Counted from the first letter of the stretch, positions 17,299 to 26,378 are shown. The stretch is 64,000 nucleotides of DNA from Bacillus sp. SD075 (GCF_017355165.1 NZ_JADILK010000004.1:62001-126000); one strand, 5' to 3'. Notes: a model not told the origin generated them from the letters alone. A program made the numbers and translations.

Positions 17299-18579
17299 TT
17301 AGACAGTTGGGAATATACAAACGATTTTCGTACCTTTTTTCAGTTCACTTGTGATGAAAACTTTTCCGCCATGCTTTTCGATGATTCTAAAACAAACGGA
17401 AAGACCCAATCCTGTTCCTGATGTTTTTGTAGTGAAAAATGGTTCTCCCACTTTTTGAAGAGAGTTTTCCGGAATACCCTCCCCTTCATCCAAAATGCTC
17501 AAAAAAACTTCCCCATTTTTTTCATATATGCTCACAAAAATATTTCCGCCATTCGGCATCGATTCTATGGAATTTTTTATCATGTTTATTAGTACTTGCT
17601 TGATTTGGTTTTCATCAAAATACATAAAAATAGGTTCTGAATCATAATTTTTATGTATTTGAATATTGTTCAGTACGGCGTTTGTCTCCAACAGTGTTAC
17701 GACATGATTGCAGCTTACCTTTAAATCCTTCTCAAGAAAAACCGCCCCAGCAGGTTTCGATAGCAGCAAGAGTTCATTCAGCACTTTCTCGATTCGGTTT
17801 ATTTCCGAAAAAATAATATCATAGTATTCCTGCTTTTCGGCACCGCCATCTTTTATTAATTTCACGAATCCCATTATCGCTGTCATCGGATTCCTGACCT
17901 CATGTGCAATCCCAGCCGCAAGTTGGGCAGCCGTTGATAACTTGCTTGATGTGATAGCCAAATGTTCGTTTAGGCTCACAAGCTTTTCCTCCGCATGTTT
18001 ACGTTCATTAATTTCCGATAAAATGCCCGCTGTCCCTATGAATTTCCCAGCATCATCGTAAATTAGTTTAACGAATGCCTCAACCCAACTTGTTCCCTTT
18101 TTCGCATTTAGTTTAATGTCAGCACGAAAATATTTATTCCCTCGATGAAAGGAGTCCGCGAAGGCCTTTAATACGACTTGATAAGAATTGTTATCCATAT
18201 GTTTAGAGAAGTGTAGCCCCAGGGATTCATTAACGGATGCACCACTCATCGATTTCCATGCAGGGTTTAAGTACAACCATTTTCCTTTATCATCCGTTTG
18301 GAAAATAACCTCATTGAAGCTATTGACCAATTCTTTAGAGTAATTGGAGAAAATGCGATAACGCCCTTCGCTATCCTGCAATAAAGCAATCGTCTTCCGT
18401 TTATGATCATAGATGGCACCCAAACTCCAGGCTATGGTTAAAATTACGATTAAATATATTCCTGCAAAGGCGGAAAACCTGCGTTCTTCATGACCCAGCC
18501 ACCCTATAAAGGGTAATATCAATATAAAGAACAGAGCAGGGACAATAATCCTACCAGTATATTTCTTCACATTTTCCAC
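17299..18579 (-). CDS. Membrane-bound PAS sensor histidine kinase
   Basis: A 426-residue kinase with two N-terminal membrane segments (about residues 10-28 and 35-56) and almost no outside loop. One PAS-PAC domain follows (about 80-200, FNEVIFQTDDKGKWLYLNP). The HisKA H-box AHEVRNPMTAIMGF and a HATPase domain (IKNSIESMPNGG, DEGEGIP, GTGLGLSVCFRIIEKHGG) complete it. No response regulator is adjacent. Its catalytic half resembles the kinase at the window start, so both may feed the Spo0 phosphorelay; that is inference. The signal is unknown. Confidence 0.9.
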   Translation of the reverse strand: MENVKKYTGRIIVPALFFILILPFIGWLGHEERRFSAFAGIYLIVILTIAWSLGAIYDHKRKTIALLQDSEGRYRIFSNYSKELVNSFNEVIFQTDDKGKWLYLNPAWKSMSGASVNESLGLHFSKHMDNNSYQVVLKAFADSFHRGNKYFRADIKLNAKKGTSWVEAFVKLIYDDAGKFIGTAGILSEINERKHAEEKLVSLNEHLAITSSKLSTAAQLAAGIAHEVRNPMTAIMGFVKLIKDGGAEKQEYYDIIFSEINRIEKVLNELLLLSKPAGAVFLEKDLKVSCNHVVTLLETNAVLNNIQIHKNYDSEPIFMYFDENQIKQVLINMIKNSIESMPNGGNIFVSIYEKNGEVFLSILDEGEGIPENSLQKVGEPFFTTKTSGTGLGLSVCFRIIEKHGGKVFITSELKKGTKIVCIFPTV

Positions 18580-18719
18580 CTCCTTACCAAAATGATTTAT
18601 ACTTCATCCGATCGAATTCCAAGTAAGGGATCAAATTATGCATATTTTGTATATAGAAATGGTAGAAAACTCACTTATAGGTAAATTTCAACATTTTATC
18701 CATGATTCCTGCAAACAAG

Positions 18720-18748
18720 ACAAAAAACCTTTCCTCGATGGAAAGGTT
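18720..18748 (-). terminator. Terminator of the ktrB-like gene
   Basis: A perfect 9-bp stem (AACCTTTCC) with a 5-nt loop is followed by a T-run on the minus strand, 20 bp past the stop codon. Confidence 0.85.
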
Positions 18749-18768
18749 AACTGTTCGACTTAAATCAT

Positions 18769-20121
18769 TTACCCAATGATGATGCGTTCCTTTGGATAAT
18801 GGAAATTTTCCGTAACTTCTTTATGACCAATGATATACAGGAGGGAAGTTATCCCCACACGCCCAATGAACATGATGATCATAATGACAATTTTACCGGT
18901 ATTACTGAGATCAGGCGTGATTCCCATCGAAAGGCCGACAGAACCGAAAGCCGAACATACCTCAAAAATAATTTGGGTTAAAGTGAAGTTCTCGGTAATC
19001 GATAAAATGAAGACGGCCATTAAGCAAAGCAGGGACCCCATGATCATAACTGCTGTCGCCTTTCGGATATCATCGGGATGAATCTCCCTTTTGAATACCT
19101 TAATGGAACGCCTTCCCCTCATGAAATTCCATAAGAATAAAATCATGATGGCCAGAGTTGTTGTCCGGATCCCTCCCCCGACAGAACTTGGGGATGCTCC
19201 AATGAACATCAAAATACTCATCAATAAAATGGTCGGTTCCGAAAAGTCACTCACATTCATTGTTGTTAACCCGCCGCTTCGCGTGTTGGAGGACATAAAT
19301 AAAGAGTAGAAGAACGATTCATGCCAGCTCTTACCTTTGAAGAATCCATTTATTTCCAGCAAGTAAATCAGAATCGTTCCCCCAATGATAAGGGAAAAGA
19401 AAGTGACTGATGTCAGCTTAGTGAACAAAGAAAAATGAAACTTATAAGTACGTGCACTATTGGACAAAAACTCTTTCAGCTCAATCAAGACAGGAAACCC
19501 AATGGCTCCAAGGGTAAGCAGGATGATCGTGATGAACTGTACAAAATAATCCCCTTTAAACGGAATCATCGATATACCGGTGATATCAAATCCGGCATTT
19601 GTAGTTGAACTGACTGCCAAAAATAAACCATTTATAAAGGCGTCTTTCCAGTTTGGATAAAAATTCAAAAAATAAATGCCTAAAACGAGGGCGCCAATCA
19701 TTTCAATAACGACGAATATCTGAATGATTTGGATCAATAATTTGACAAGGCCCGAAAGATTCGATTGGTTTTGATCAGTCATGATCAATTGCCTTTCCTT
19801 CAAACCAATCTTCTTGCCTAATATAAGCCAGAAAAAGGTTCCGAGTGTCATAATGCCAATCCCTCCAAATTGGAGAACGAACATTAGGATGAAGTAGCCA
19901 GTTTCACTAAATACCTCAGGCGTACTGACTACAGTTAAGCCTGTAACACTGACTGCACTGATAGCTGTAAATAGGGCATCCATGAATTCCCACTCAACAC
20001 CAGGTTTTAAGGCAACCGGCAGACTAAGCAAGACTGTTGAGATGCTGACAGCCAAAAAATAATAACCGACGATAAGCTGAGCTGGTGTTAACTTAGATAA
20101 TATTTTTTTGATAGCAGCCAT
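18769..20121 (-). CDS. Ktr-type potassium uptake channel subunit (KtrB/KtrD)
   Basis: A 450-residue TrkH/KtrB-family membrane protein made of four pore repeats. The selectivity-filter segments are visible: SVTGLTVVST, SSTTNAGFDITG, SNTRSGGLTTMN and SAFGSVGLSMGITP. It forms the Na+-dependent K+ pore and needs a cytosolic KtrA/KtrC ring. No ktrA-like gene is adjacent, the situation of ktrD in B. subtilis. It lies alone between a kinase and a spore-protein gene and has its own terminator. KtrB and KtrD cannot be told apart here. Confidence 0.9.
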   Translation of the reverse strand: MAAIKKILSKLTPAQLIVGYYFLAVSISTVLLSLPVALKPGVEWEFMDALFTAISAVSVTGLTVVSTPEVFSETGYFILMFVLQFGGIGIMTLGTFFWLILGKKIGLKERQLIMTDQNQSNLSGLVKLLIQIIQIFVVIEMIGALVLGIYFLNFYPNWKDAFINGLFLAVSSTTNAGFDITGISMIPFKGDYFVQFITIILLTLGAIGFPVLIELKEFLSNSARTYKFHFSLFTKLTSVTFFSLIIGGTILIYLLEINGFFKGKSWHESFFYSLFMSSNTRSGGLTTMNVSDFSEPTILLMSILMFIGASPSSVGGGIRTTTLAIMILFLWNFMRGRRSIKVFKREIHPDDIRKATAVMIMGSLLCLMAVFILSITENFTLTQIIFEVCSAFGSVGLSMGITPDLSNTGKIVIMIIMFIGRVGITSLLYIIGHKEVTENFHYPKERIIIG

Positions 20122-20353
20122 AAAGAGTTTCCTTTCTTACTCCTTTATAGTTATGCGAATCACATAACCATTAAAAATCTAGTTTACCCTTTTTTCATTA
20201 TTTTTTCCATTCTCTTTTAAAACTGACTTACTTACAACAAATAGGCAGGTTTACCAATAAGTTTGATGCTGCTCATATAAGTAAAACTCCACATTCTACT
20301 TATACTATCATTACAGCGGCAAAAGCCGTTGAAAAAGTAAAGGGGAGATTCAA

Positions 20354-20545
20354 ATGGCTAACAGCAGTAACAATCTACTTGTTCCAGGAATCGAACAAGC
20401 ATTAGAACAAATCAAATATGAAATTGCATCTGAATTCGGTGTACAATTAGGTTCCGATACTTCAGCACGTGCCAATGGTTCAGTTGGTGGAGAAATCACG
20501 AAACGTCTTGTACAACAAGCACAATCTCAACTTAAAGGTCAATAA
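20354..20545 (+). CDS. Alpha/beta-type small acid-soluble spore protein
   Basis: A 63-residue DNA-coating spore protein. It contains the GPR protease site region [15 protein letters not shown] and the DNA-binding signature [16 protein letters not shown], both intact. These proteins saturate spore DNA, protect it from UV and heat, and are degraded at germination. Length is normal for the SspA/SspB/SspD group. AAAGGGG lies 8 nt before the ATG. Expression in the forespore under sigma-G is expected from the family; a CATTCTA box at 20292-20298 is a possible -10, but I could not find a matching -35. Confidence 0.95.
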   Translation: MANSSNNLLVPGIEQALEQIKYEIASEFGVQLGSDTSARANGSVGGEITKRLVQQAQSQLKGQ

Positions 20546-20573
20546 TTCTTCTCACAATTAAATATCCATGGCT

Positions 20574-20603
20574 AAGAGTCCAGCTGCATGCTGGACTCTT
20601 TTT
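20574..20603. terminator. Bidirectional terminator between SASP gene and rsgI
   Basis: A perfect 11-bp stem (AAGAGTCCAGC) with a 5-nt loop and T-runs on both strands lies between two convergent genes. Confidence 0.9.
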
Positions 20604-21900
20604 AATCATTATGTCCATTTCCTTTACCATTATTGCCTTTAACTCTTTTCGACTTATCCCAATCTTTCTGATCTTGTTTATATTGCTTATCATGCTTACC
20701 TTGTTTATTTTGCTTATTTATATTTTGCCTATCTTGTTTGTCTTGCTTCCATTGCTTATTTTGCTTAATTTGCTTAATTTGCTTATTTTTTTTATTGTCG
20801 TGTTTTACATGATCATAATTATTCTTTTCTTTGATTGATGGAACTTTTCTCACATCGAACTTTTTATCATTCTTTTCATTTTTCTGCTTGTTCTTTGAAT
20901 GGTTGCTATGGTCACTATCGGATTTTCCTTTTGACTTGTTGCTTTTTTCCTTGTATTCATTTATCGCAATCCGTTTTCCAATTGTATCTTCCCGTCCAGT
21001 TTTTTCCTTAATTTTGGTAAATTGCATTTCCGGGCTTTTCCGTTCGGTCGGTTTGGCTCCATTGGCTGGCTTTTGCTTTTTTTCAATTGCATTATTCTCT
21101 TTTTCCTTTTCTCCATCCGATTTGTTTTCCGTACTAATCGTTCCGCTCTTCTCTTTTAGAATAACAACCTGTTCCTCGACTTTTTTATCTGGCGCTGAAG
21201 CAGGCTCCCTCTTATTGACTTTTACCTTATCTTTATCTTCATTCAACTTCTTTTCGAGATACTTACCCGTGGATATGCCTTGTTCCCTTGCTTGCTTCCG
21301 GTCGCTCTTTGTTGCCTGGATCACTTTCATTCTTGTTTTAGAAACATTATCCTGCTCAGATATTTCTTTTATCTCTTTTTTTAAATCCTTATCCAGTTCT
21401 TTATTTTTTTTCAATAATGTTGTGGAAACGATGATCTGTTTATTTCCTTTCCAATAACCAAGTTGCTTCGTCGTTTCAACGATCCGGTTTGTCACAGTCT
21501 TTATATCCTTGCCTTCCCAGTCCTTCAGCTGATCAATCACAAGCTTGCCGTCTTCATTTAAACCGGTAAGTTTGAGAACTTCTAAATCATTATCAAGCTC
21601 CAATTCAATGCTTGGATTCACATCTATCGTCATATATGCTGACACAGGACCAGAGAAATAAGAAGGAAGAAACGAAAAGAGAATCAAGAATGTGGAGGCA
21701 ATGCTGAGTACGGCGGTTCTTTTGAAAGTTGAATGAAAATTGGAAAAGGCTAAAGTGAACTTTTGTTGAGCAGGTAAAAAAGTGATCTCCTCACCTACTT
21801 CATATACCCGATCCTGCCTTTTGGTTTTCAGAAATTCACCCTCGGGGGTCAATAGGGTTACAAATCGCTTATTAACTGAAAGAATAACTCCTTTTTTCAT
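20602..21900 (-). CDS. rsgI: Anti-sigma-I factor RsgI
   Basis: A 432-residue membrane protein. The cytosolic N-terminal domain (MKKGVILSVNKRFVTLLTPEG, about residues 1-60) is the SigI-binding RsgI domain. One membrane segment follows (about 62-84), then the conserved outer domain with YMTIDVNPSIELELDN. The C-terminal half is extremely rich in Lys, Gln, Asn and Asp, with KQxKQ-type repeats near the end. The B. subtilis pair responds to heat and cell-wall stress. The start overlaps the sigI stop by 4 nt. The charged tail is likely a cell-wall-contacting sensor, by analogy with the varied C-termini of this family. Confidence 0.93.
   Translation of the reverse strand: MKKGVILSVNKRFVTLLTPEGEFLKTKRQDRVYEVGEEITFLPAQQKFTLAFSNFHSTFKRTAVLSIASTFLILFSFLPSYFSGPVSAYMTIDVNPSIELELDNDLEVLKLTGLNEDGKLVIDQLKDWEGKDIKTVTNRIVETTKQLGYWKGNKQIIVSTTLLKKNKELDKDLKKEIKEISEQDNVSKTRMKVIQATKSDRKQAREQGISTGKYLEKKLNEDKDKVKVNKREPASAPDKKVEEQVVILKEKSGTISTENKSDGEKEKENNAIEKKQKPANGAKPTERKSPEMQFTKIKEKTGREDTIGKRIAINEYKEKSNKSKGKSDSDHSNHSKNKQKNEKNDKKFDVRKVPSIKEKNNYDHVKHDNKKNKQIKQIKQNKQWKQDKQDRQNINKQNKQGKHDKQYKQDQKDWDKSKRVKGNNGKGNGHND
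20676..20800 (-). repeat. Degenerate short repeats coding for K-Q/N-K-Q tail of RsgI
   Basis: Repeated tttgctta/cttgttta-like units on the plus strand encode runs of Lys, Gln and Asn with occasional Ile, His and Asp on the minus strand. The units are imperfect and in frame, which suggests slippage-driven growth of the tail. Confidence 0.6.
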
Positions 21901-22640
21901 CCATTGATAGCCCCTTTTATATAATCATTCAAATACAAAAAATCTCCGTTTATTATGATTGCCACAGCAATGATGTATTTTCTGTTCCGTTCAATCGTTT
22001 TTCTGCTCACTTCCACTTTTCCCTCAAGCTGTTTTACGGGCAGCCGCTTTTTTGCAAACAGGATTTCTTTCAGTTCATCATCTTCCATTAACAATTTAGC
22101 GATCATGATAGCTCCCTTCCTGGCATCTGCATGTTTGGGGGAGTTCTCAACTAAATCCTCAAATGACAGACCAAAATCCTGTAGATGACTTATATAGAGC
22201 TGAATTTCTTCATTTCTTCTTTCCGATTCCTTCTGCTTCTCGTATTCATTGATGGAATTTTCATTATCAATATATATATGGCTTTGATCATTATCATCAT
22301 TCAGTGATAAATCCAATAGGACTTCTTTTTGTTTGGACTGGCTTCTTAAATAATCTATAACCCTTCGTTTAACGAGGGTTTCGGCAAATGCCAATAAAGA
22401 ACGGCCTTTTTCCGGGGAATATTTATCGATTGCCTCGTTAAAAGCAATCATTCCAATACTGAATTCATCATCTGATTCGTATATGTAACGTTTGCAAACC
22501 GATGACACTGTTTTCGCAATAAAAGGTTTGAATGACTCTATAGTATCATTACGAAGGCTTATATCGCCTTGTTGGATTTTCAATACGGTTTCTTCTAAAG
22601 ATCGCTTTTTTTTGAATGCTGTAAACAACACACCAAGCAT
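21897..22640 (-). CDS. sigI: RNA polymerase sigma factor SigI
   Basis: A 247-residue sigma factor of the SigI group. The region-2-like segment has DDEFSIGMIAFNEAIDKYSPEKGRSLLAFAE, with RRVIDYLRSQSKQ after it. The C-terminal part carries LEGKVEVSRKTIERNRKYIIA, the helix-turn-helix for -35 recognition. It is partnered with the overlapping rsgI gene, which holds it at the membrane until stress. Length fits the family. The operon is probably autoregulated, but I could not pick a clear sigma-I promoter in the gap upstream. Confidence 0.93.
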   Translation of the reverse strand: MLGVLFTAFKKKRSLEETVLKIQQGDISLRNDTIESFKPFIAKTVSSVCKRYIYESDDEFSIGMIAFNEAIDKYSPEKGRSLLAFAETLVKRRVIDYLRSQSKQKEVLLDLSLNDDNDQSHIYIDNENSINEYEKQKESERRNEEIQLYISHLQDFGLSFEDLVENSPKHADARKGAIMIAKLLMEDDELKEILFAKKRLPVKQLEGKVEVSRKTIERNRKYIIAVAIIINGDFLYLNDYIKGAING

Positions 22641-22962
22641 TTGCTCACCTCGCTCCTGTTGAACATAAAATACGCATCAACATACTTATCTTAAGCGGAG
22701 GGAGTCTAAAAGACAGTACCAAAAGAACTATTTTTGCATTTTAAATGAAATTACATAATATATCAACATGATAAAATACTTAGTTTTTTCTCGTTTATTA
22801 CAGTGCAATTACAGTAAAATATCTTTTTTGAGATTTTCGTTCAATCCAATGGGACAATTGTCATTTTTATAACCGGAATTTAATATTCACATCTTTTAAC
22901 ATATCATTCGTAAACATACCTGCGCTTTTGAGGGTCATCTCCATAAATATATTAAAAATCAA

Positions 22963-22993
22963 AAAAACAGGCGTGACCAGCACGCCTGTTTTT
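22963..22993 (-). terminator. Terminator of the TerC-family gene
   Basis: A 10-bp perfect stem (AACAGGCGTG) with a 5-nt loop and strong T-run immediately follows the stop codon. The gap from here to sigI (22641-22960) is AT-rich and shows no gene I can support. Confidence 0.88.
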
Positions 22994-23776
22994 TTAAGCT
23001 TCCTGTATTTTTTTCTCTTCTTTCCCTTTTTTTTCTTTTTTGCTTGAAATGATCCATGCACCTGCTGCAATTCCAATCAATACGACCCAGAAAATCGATT
23101 TCCAAAGAGTTGATTCAGGGAAATGATGATCGATGACAGCCAGTGAAGGGTGTGCAAGTGTGTATACCGCCAACTTCACTCCAACCCAGCCTACAATCAA
23201 AAATGCTGCCGTTTCAAGTGAAGGACGCTGATGAAGCAACTTCACGAAGGCATTTGCTGCAAATCGCATAATGATCAATCCAATCATACCGCCGAGGAAC
23301 ATGACAGCGAATTGCCCTCCGTCAATTCCGCCGACTTTCATCCAGCCTGTTGCAGGAAGTGTAACAGCCAGTGCGACGGCTGCCAACATGGAATCGATTG
23401 CGAAAGCTATATCAGCCGCTTCAACCTTTACCACTGTCATCCAGAAGCCAGATTGCTTTTTAGGTTTCGTGATTTCCTTCTCGCTTTTACCAGCGTATTT
23501 TTTATAAATGTGCTGAAAAGCAATGAAAAGTAAATAAATTGCACCGATTGCTTGAACTTGCCACACGTCGACAAGAAAGGAAATAAGGAATAAACTCGCA
23601 AAGCGGAAAACAAAAGCTCCCATCAGACCATAAAACAAGGCTTTTCGCTGTTGTTCTTTTGGCAAATGCTTAACCATTACAGCCATGACGACTGCATTAT
23701 CCGCAGCAAGTATCCCCTCTAATCCAACCAAGATAAGAAGGACCCAGCCATATTCCAATAATATTGATGCTTCCAT
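22994..23776 (-). CDS. ykoY: TerC-family manganese exporter (YkoY/MeeY-like)
   Basis: A 260-residue membrane protein with seven or so hydrophobic segments. It has the paired acidic TerC motifs GLEGILAADNAVVMA (residues about 20-34) and VEAADIAFAIDSMLAA (about 135-150). In B. subtilis, YkoY (MeeY) and YceF load secreted proteins with Mn2+ and export the metal. The yybP-ykoY manganese riboswitch directly upstream supports this assignment and argues for the YkoY type. ATG 23776 is chosen because GGAGG ends 8 nt before it; a TTG at 23791 overlaps that site. The C-terminal tail is lysine-rich. Confidence 0.92.
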   Translation of the reverse strand: MEASILLEYGWVLLILVGLEGILAADNAVVMAVMVKHLPKEQQRKALFYGLMGAFVFRFASLFLISFLVDVWQVQAIGAIYLLFIAFQHIYKKYAGKSEKEITKPKKQSGFWMTVVKVEAADIAFAIDSMLAAVALAVTLPATGWMKVGGIDGGQFAVMFLGGMIGLIIMRFAANAFVKLLHQRPSLETAAFLIVGWVGVKLAVYTLAHPSLAVIDHHFPESTLWKSIFWVVLIGIAAGAWIISSKKEKKGKEEKKIQEA

Positions 23777-23824
23777 CCATTCAACCTCCAATAGTTAGTA
23801 TTTCCCCCATATTGGCATTGGCAA

Positions 23825-23970
23825 AATAAAAAGACCTCTGCCATATAGGCAAAGGTCTTGCTGAACATGAAATCATGTCAACAAAGCCGATGAATGTTTA
23901 ACATTCACGTAATGACGACTTTGTTTTAGGGCGAACCCTAACGCTACTCCCCTTTGAAAAGGAAAATCAG
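23825..23970 (-). ncRNA. yybP-ykoY manganese riboswitch
   Basis: On the minus strand the leader contains AAAGGGGAGTAGCG, then AAAGTCGTCATTACG, ATCGGCTTTGTTGACATGA and TCAGCAAGACC, the conserved core of the yybP-ykoY aptamer. A perfect-ended terminator (23831-23859, AAGACCTTTGCC pairing with GGCAGAGGTCTT) follows and shares bases with the aptamer's closing helix. Mn2+ binding would prevent termination and switch the exporter on, as known for this class. Confidence 0.93.
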
Positions 23971-23987
23971 TTATTAAGTATATTAAT

Positions 23988-24016
23988 AGTATACGCGCTC
24001 GTTATGAAAATAACAA
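23988..24016 (-). promoter_or_regulatory. Sigma-A promoter of the riboswitch-ykoY transcript
   Basis: TTGTTA and TATACT are separated by 17 nt on the minus strand, just upstream of the manganese aptamer. Confidence 0.75.
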
Positions 24017-24035
24017 TCTTTTTTACAAATGGATT

Positions 24036-25595
24036 TCATTTTCGGTTCCCTTTGGATAATTTCATCAATCGCAAATATTCTTTGCCAAAACGAATCCAAT
24101 TCGGTTTGGCAGAAAAGTAGTTCTGAAACATCGATAAAAAACTCGTGTATTTCCCTTCATATGGATACCATTGTATTTCTGTATCGTTTTTACCTTTATC
24201 GATCATAATCGCTTTTTCATGGCAGAAAATCTTCAACCCATGCTCACCATGATAACGGCCAACCCCACTTTGTTTGGCACCGCCAAATGGTAAATGATGA
24301 TTAGCAACAGTAATCAGCACATCATTGATCGTCACCGCCCCCGTTACTAACTGAGACGCAACCCTGATGGCTTTTACCCTATCCATCGTCCAAACGCTGG
24401 AATTGAGCCCATATTCACTTTCATTTGCCAGCGCGATCACTTCTTCCTCCGTATCGAAAGGCAAAACAGGCAACACGGGGCCGAACGTTTCTTCTTTCAT
24501 GATTTTCATGGAATGATCGACATTGGACAGGATTGTCGGCGGAATGAAATGGGTCTGTCCCATTTTCCACTCCTTTGGAGGTGTTCCGGCTTCAAGTACA
24601 GCACCCTTTTTCAATGCATCCTCCAGGTGTCCAGCCACAATATCAACTTGTGCCGGGAAAGTCATTGAACCGATATCATCCTTCGATTGCACCCCCTGCT
24701 TCATGGACTTCGTTTTTTCTTTAAGAAGCATTAGGAATTCCTTATAAACCGGACGTTCCACATAAACCCTTTCAACACTCATGCACACCTGCCCGCTATT
24801 TGTGAAAGCTCCCCAAAGAGCCCCGTTCACAGCCCGTTCTAGGTTAGCATCACGCAGAACGATCATCGGATCCTTACCGCCAAGCTCCAGAGTCGTTGGA
24901 ATCAGGTGTCTTGCTGCGACCTCACCAATCATCTTTCCGGTCCTTACAGATCCAGTAAAGAATATATAATCTGGTTTTTGCTCAGTTAATGCCGCACCCA
25001 ATTCTTTCCCTCCATGGGCAAACTGTATTGCTCCTTTTGGAAAACCAGCTTCAAGAAACAGATTTTCGATGCACACCCCAACTAAGGGAGTTACCTCTGA
25101 TGGCTTGGCGATGACTGTATTTCCCGCTGCTAGAGCATTAAGAATGGGAACCATGGAAAGCTGCAGCGGATAATTCCATGGTGAAATGACGAGAATTGTT
25201 CCTCGGGGCATATAATGAATATAAGATTTTTTACCAATTAACATGAGTGGAGTGGTGACCTTCCGTCCGGAAAGAGTTTTCACTGCATGTTTCTCGATAT
25301 GCTTGATTGCATCAATGGTTGGCATGATGTCAGCAACCAGTGCTTCAATTTTCACTTTTCCGGTATCTTTTGAAATGACTTCAGCTATTTCATCCATTTT
25401 TTCAACCATCAATAAACGGAGCCGTTTTAAATAGTGCAACCGCTCCTTTATGGAAAGATTCGACCATGATTGGAACGCATGTCTTGATTCCTTATATAAA
25501 TGAGGAATCGACTTCAATGGCGTTGGGACGATTTCCGCAATCTTCTCACCTGTTGCTGGGGAAAACACTTCCAACTTGTCATGTATTTCTTCCAT
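24036..25595 (-). CDS. NAD(P)-dependent aldehyde dehydrogenase
   Basis: A 519-residue aldehyde dehydrogenase that oxidises an aldehyde to its acid. It contains ISPWNYPLQLSMVPILNALAAGN, the catalytic Glu in TLELGGKDPMIVL and the catalytic Cys in NSGQVCMSVERVY. The LPFGGAKQSGVGRYHGEHG motif is near the C-terminus. The long C-terminal extension, with a hydrophobic aromatic end (PYEGKYTSFLSMFQNYFSA), resembles membrane-associated fatty or aromatic aldehyde dehydrogenases. The substrate is unknown. GGGGAG lies 6 nt before the ATG. The gene is transcribed alone. Confidence 0.9.
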   Translation of the reverse strand: MEEIHDKLEVFSPATGEKIAEIVPTPLKSIPHLYKESRHAFQSWSNLSIKERLHYLKRLRLLMVEKMDEIAEVISKDTGKVKIEALVADIMPTIDAIKHIEKHAVKTLSGRKVTTPLMLIGKKSYIHYMPRGTILVISPWNYPLQLSMVPILNALAAGNTVIAKPSEVTPLVGVCIENLFLEAGFPKGAIQFAHGGKELGAALTEQKPDYIFFTGSVRTGKMIGEVAARHLIPTTLELGGKDPMIVLRDANLERAVNGALWGAFTNSGQVCMSVERVYVERPVYKEFLMLLKEKTKSMKQGVQSKDDIGSMTFPAQVDIVAGHLEDALKKGAVLEAGTPPKEWKMGQTHFIPPTILSNVDHSMKIMKEETFGPVLPVLPFDTEEEVIALANESEYGLNSSVWTMDRVKAIRVASQLVTGAVTINDVLITVANHHLPFGGAKQSGVGRYHGEHGLKIFCHEKAIMIDKGKNDTEIQWYPYEGKYTSFLSMFQNYFSAKPNWIRFGKEYLRLMKLSKGNRK

Positions 25596-25624
25596 TACTA
25601 CTCCCCTTGCTTTACCTTATTTTT

Positions 25625-26000
25625 ATTGGTACTCCAAGGCAGGGAAATCTCCCCAGAAACTGCAGCAAAACCTCTGGGCTGCATTGCTGTCAAAACGCCC
25701 TTTCCAAGTTAAATAATAGAGCTTTTCCACTCCTTGCAGGACGGATTGATAAGAATGACTGACTATTTTTCTTAAACAGTTCACGAGCGAAACGTTCATA
25801 AACTTCACTAAACGTAAGGAGCTTTTCCCTTACCCCTCCTTATATAATGCCAGAGACGCGGCAGCCTGTATAATATAATCGTTTGGAACCAAGTTCACAA
25901 CCGGTCCCCGCTCTTCATGAGATTCCTGCCCGATTCCCTGCCACATAATCCGTGCTAAAATAAGTACACCTCTTAAGATGATTTACACTAACAAATTCGT
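25625..26000 (-). pseudogene. Possible decayed gene (frameshifted coding-like fragments)
   Basis: The 780-bp gap before the FtsW-like gene holds protein-like text in two minus-strand frames. One reads ILARIMWQGIGQESHEERG and continues to YIIQAAASLALYKEG before a stop at about 25838. The next, shifted by one base, reads EKLLTFSEVYERFARELF before further stops. Neither has a convincing start site. I do not recognise the parent family. The upper half of the gap (26000-26360) shows nothing I can support beyond AT-rich promoter-like DNA. Confidence 0.28.
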
Positions 26001-26378
26001 TAACAGGGTCCACTACATCACATCACGCGTTGTATAACTCAATTGGTGAAACCCCTTTAACTCCATTCCTGTCCAAATAACCTTAAATAGTAATCTTCCA
26101 GACATAATAGCACCGCCGAAATGGAATATATAGTAAATTTTTTCCTTTAATAAAAGGAGTATTCACGTTTGCTATCGAAGGTAATGTATAGGAACCCATT
26201 CCGGCTAAAAGCAAAAATGAAGTCCCGCATACAAGTTTATCGGTTTTAGTGTTTAATATTGGGTAATGGAGGATAAATTCAAATTATCGAATAAAAATTA
26301 TTATCTATATAACCGATTTTCCGTTACTATATAAGAAGGCGATTTTTTCGCGCATACATATTTGAGGTGAGCGCACAA

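Noticed and set aside
20260-20310. A sigma-G promoter for the spore protein gene
   Set aside because: CATTCTA and TATACTA are possible -10 boxes, but no -35 at proper distance fits, so it is only mentioned in the gene entry.
20676-20800. A CRISPR-like or non-coding tandem array
   Set aside because: The units are short, imperfect, in frame and lack spacers. They encode the RsgI tail.
20831-21457. A 208-codon open frame on the plus strand opposite rsgI
   Set aside because: It is the mirror of the Lys/Asn/Gln-rich RsgI tail, which gives Phe/Leu/Ser runs. rsgI has clear family motifs and sits in the sigI operon, so the antisense frame is composition-driven.
22867-23076. A 69-codon minus-strand frame overlapping the end of the TerC gene
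   Set aside because: It shares the Lys-rich DNA of the TerC tail in another frame, and it runs through the perfect terminator at 22963-22993.
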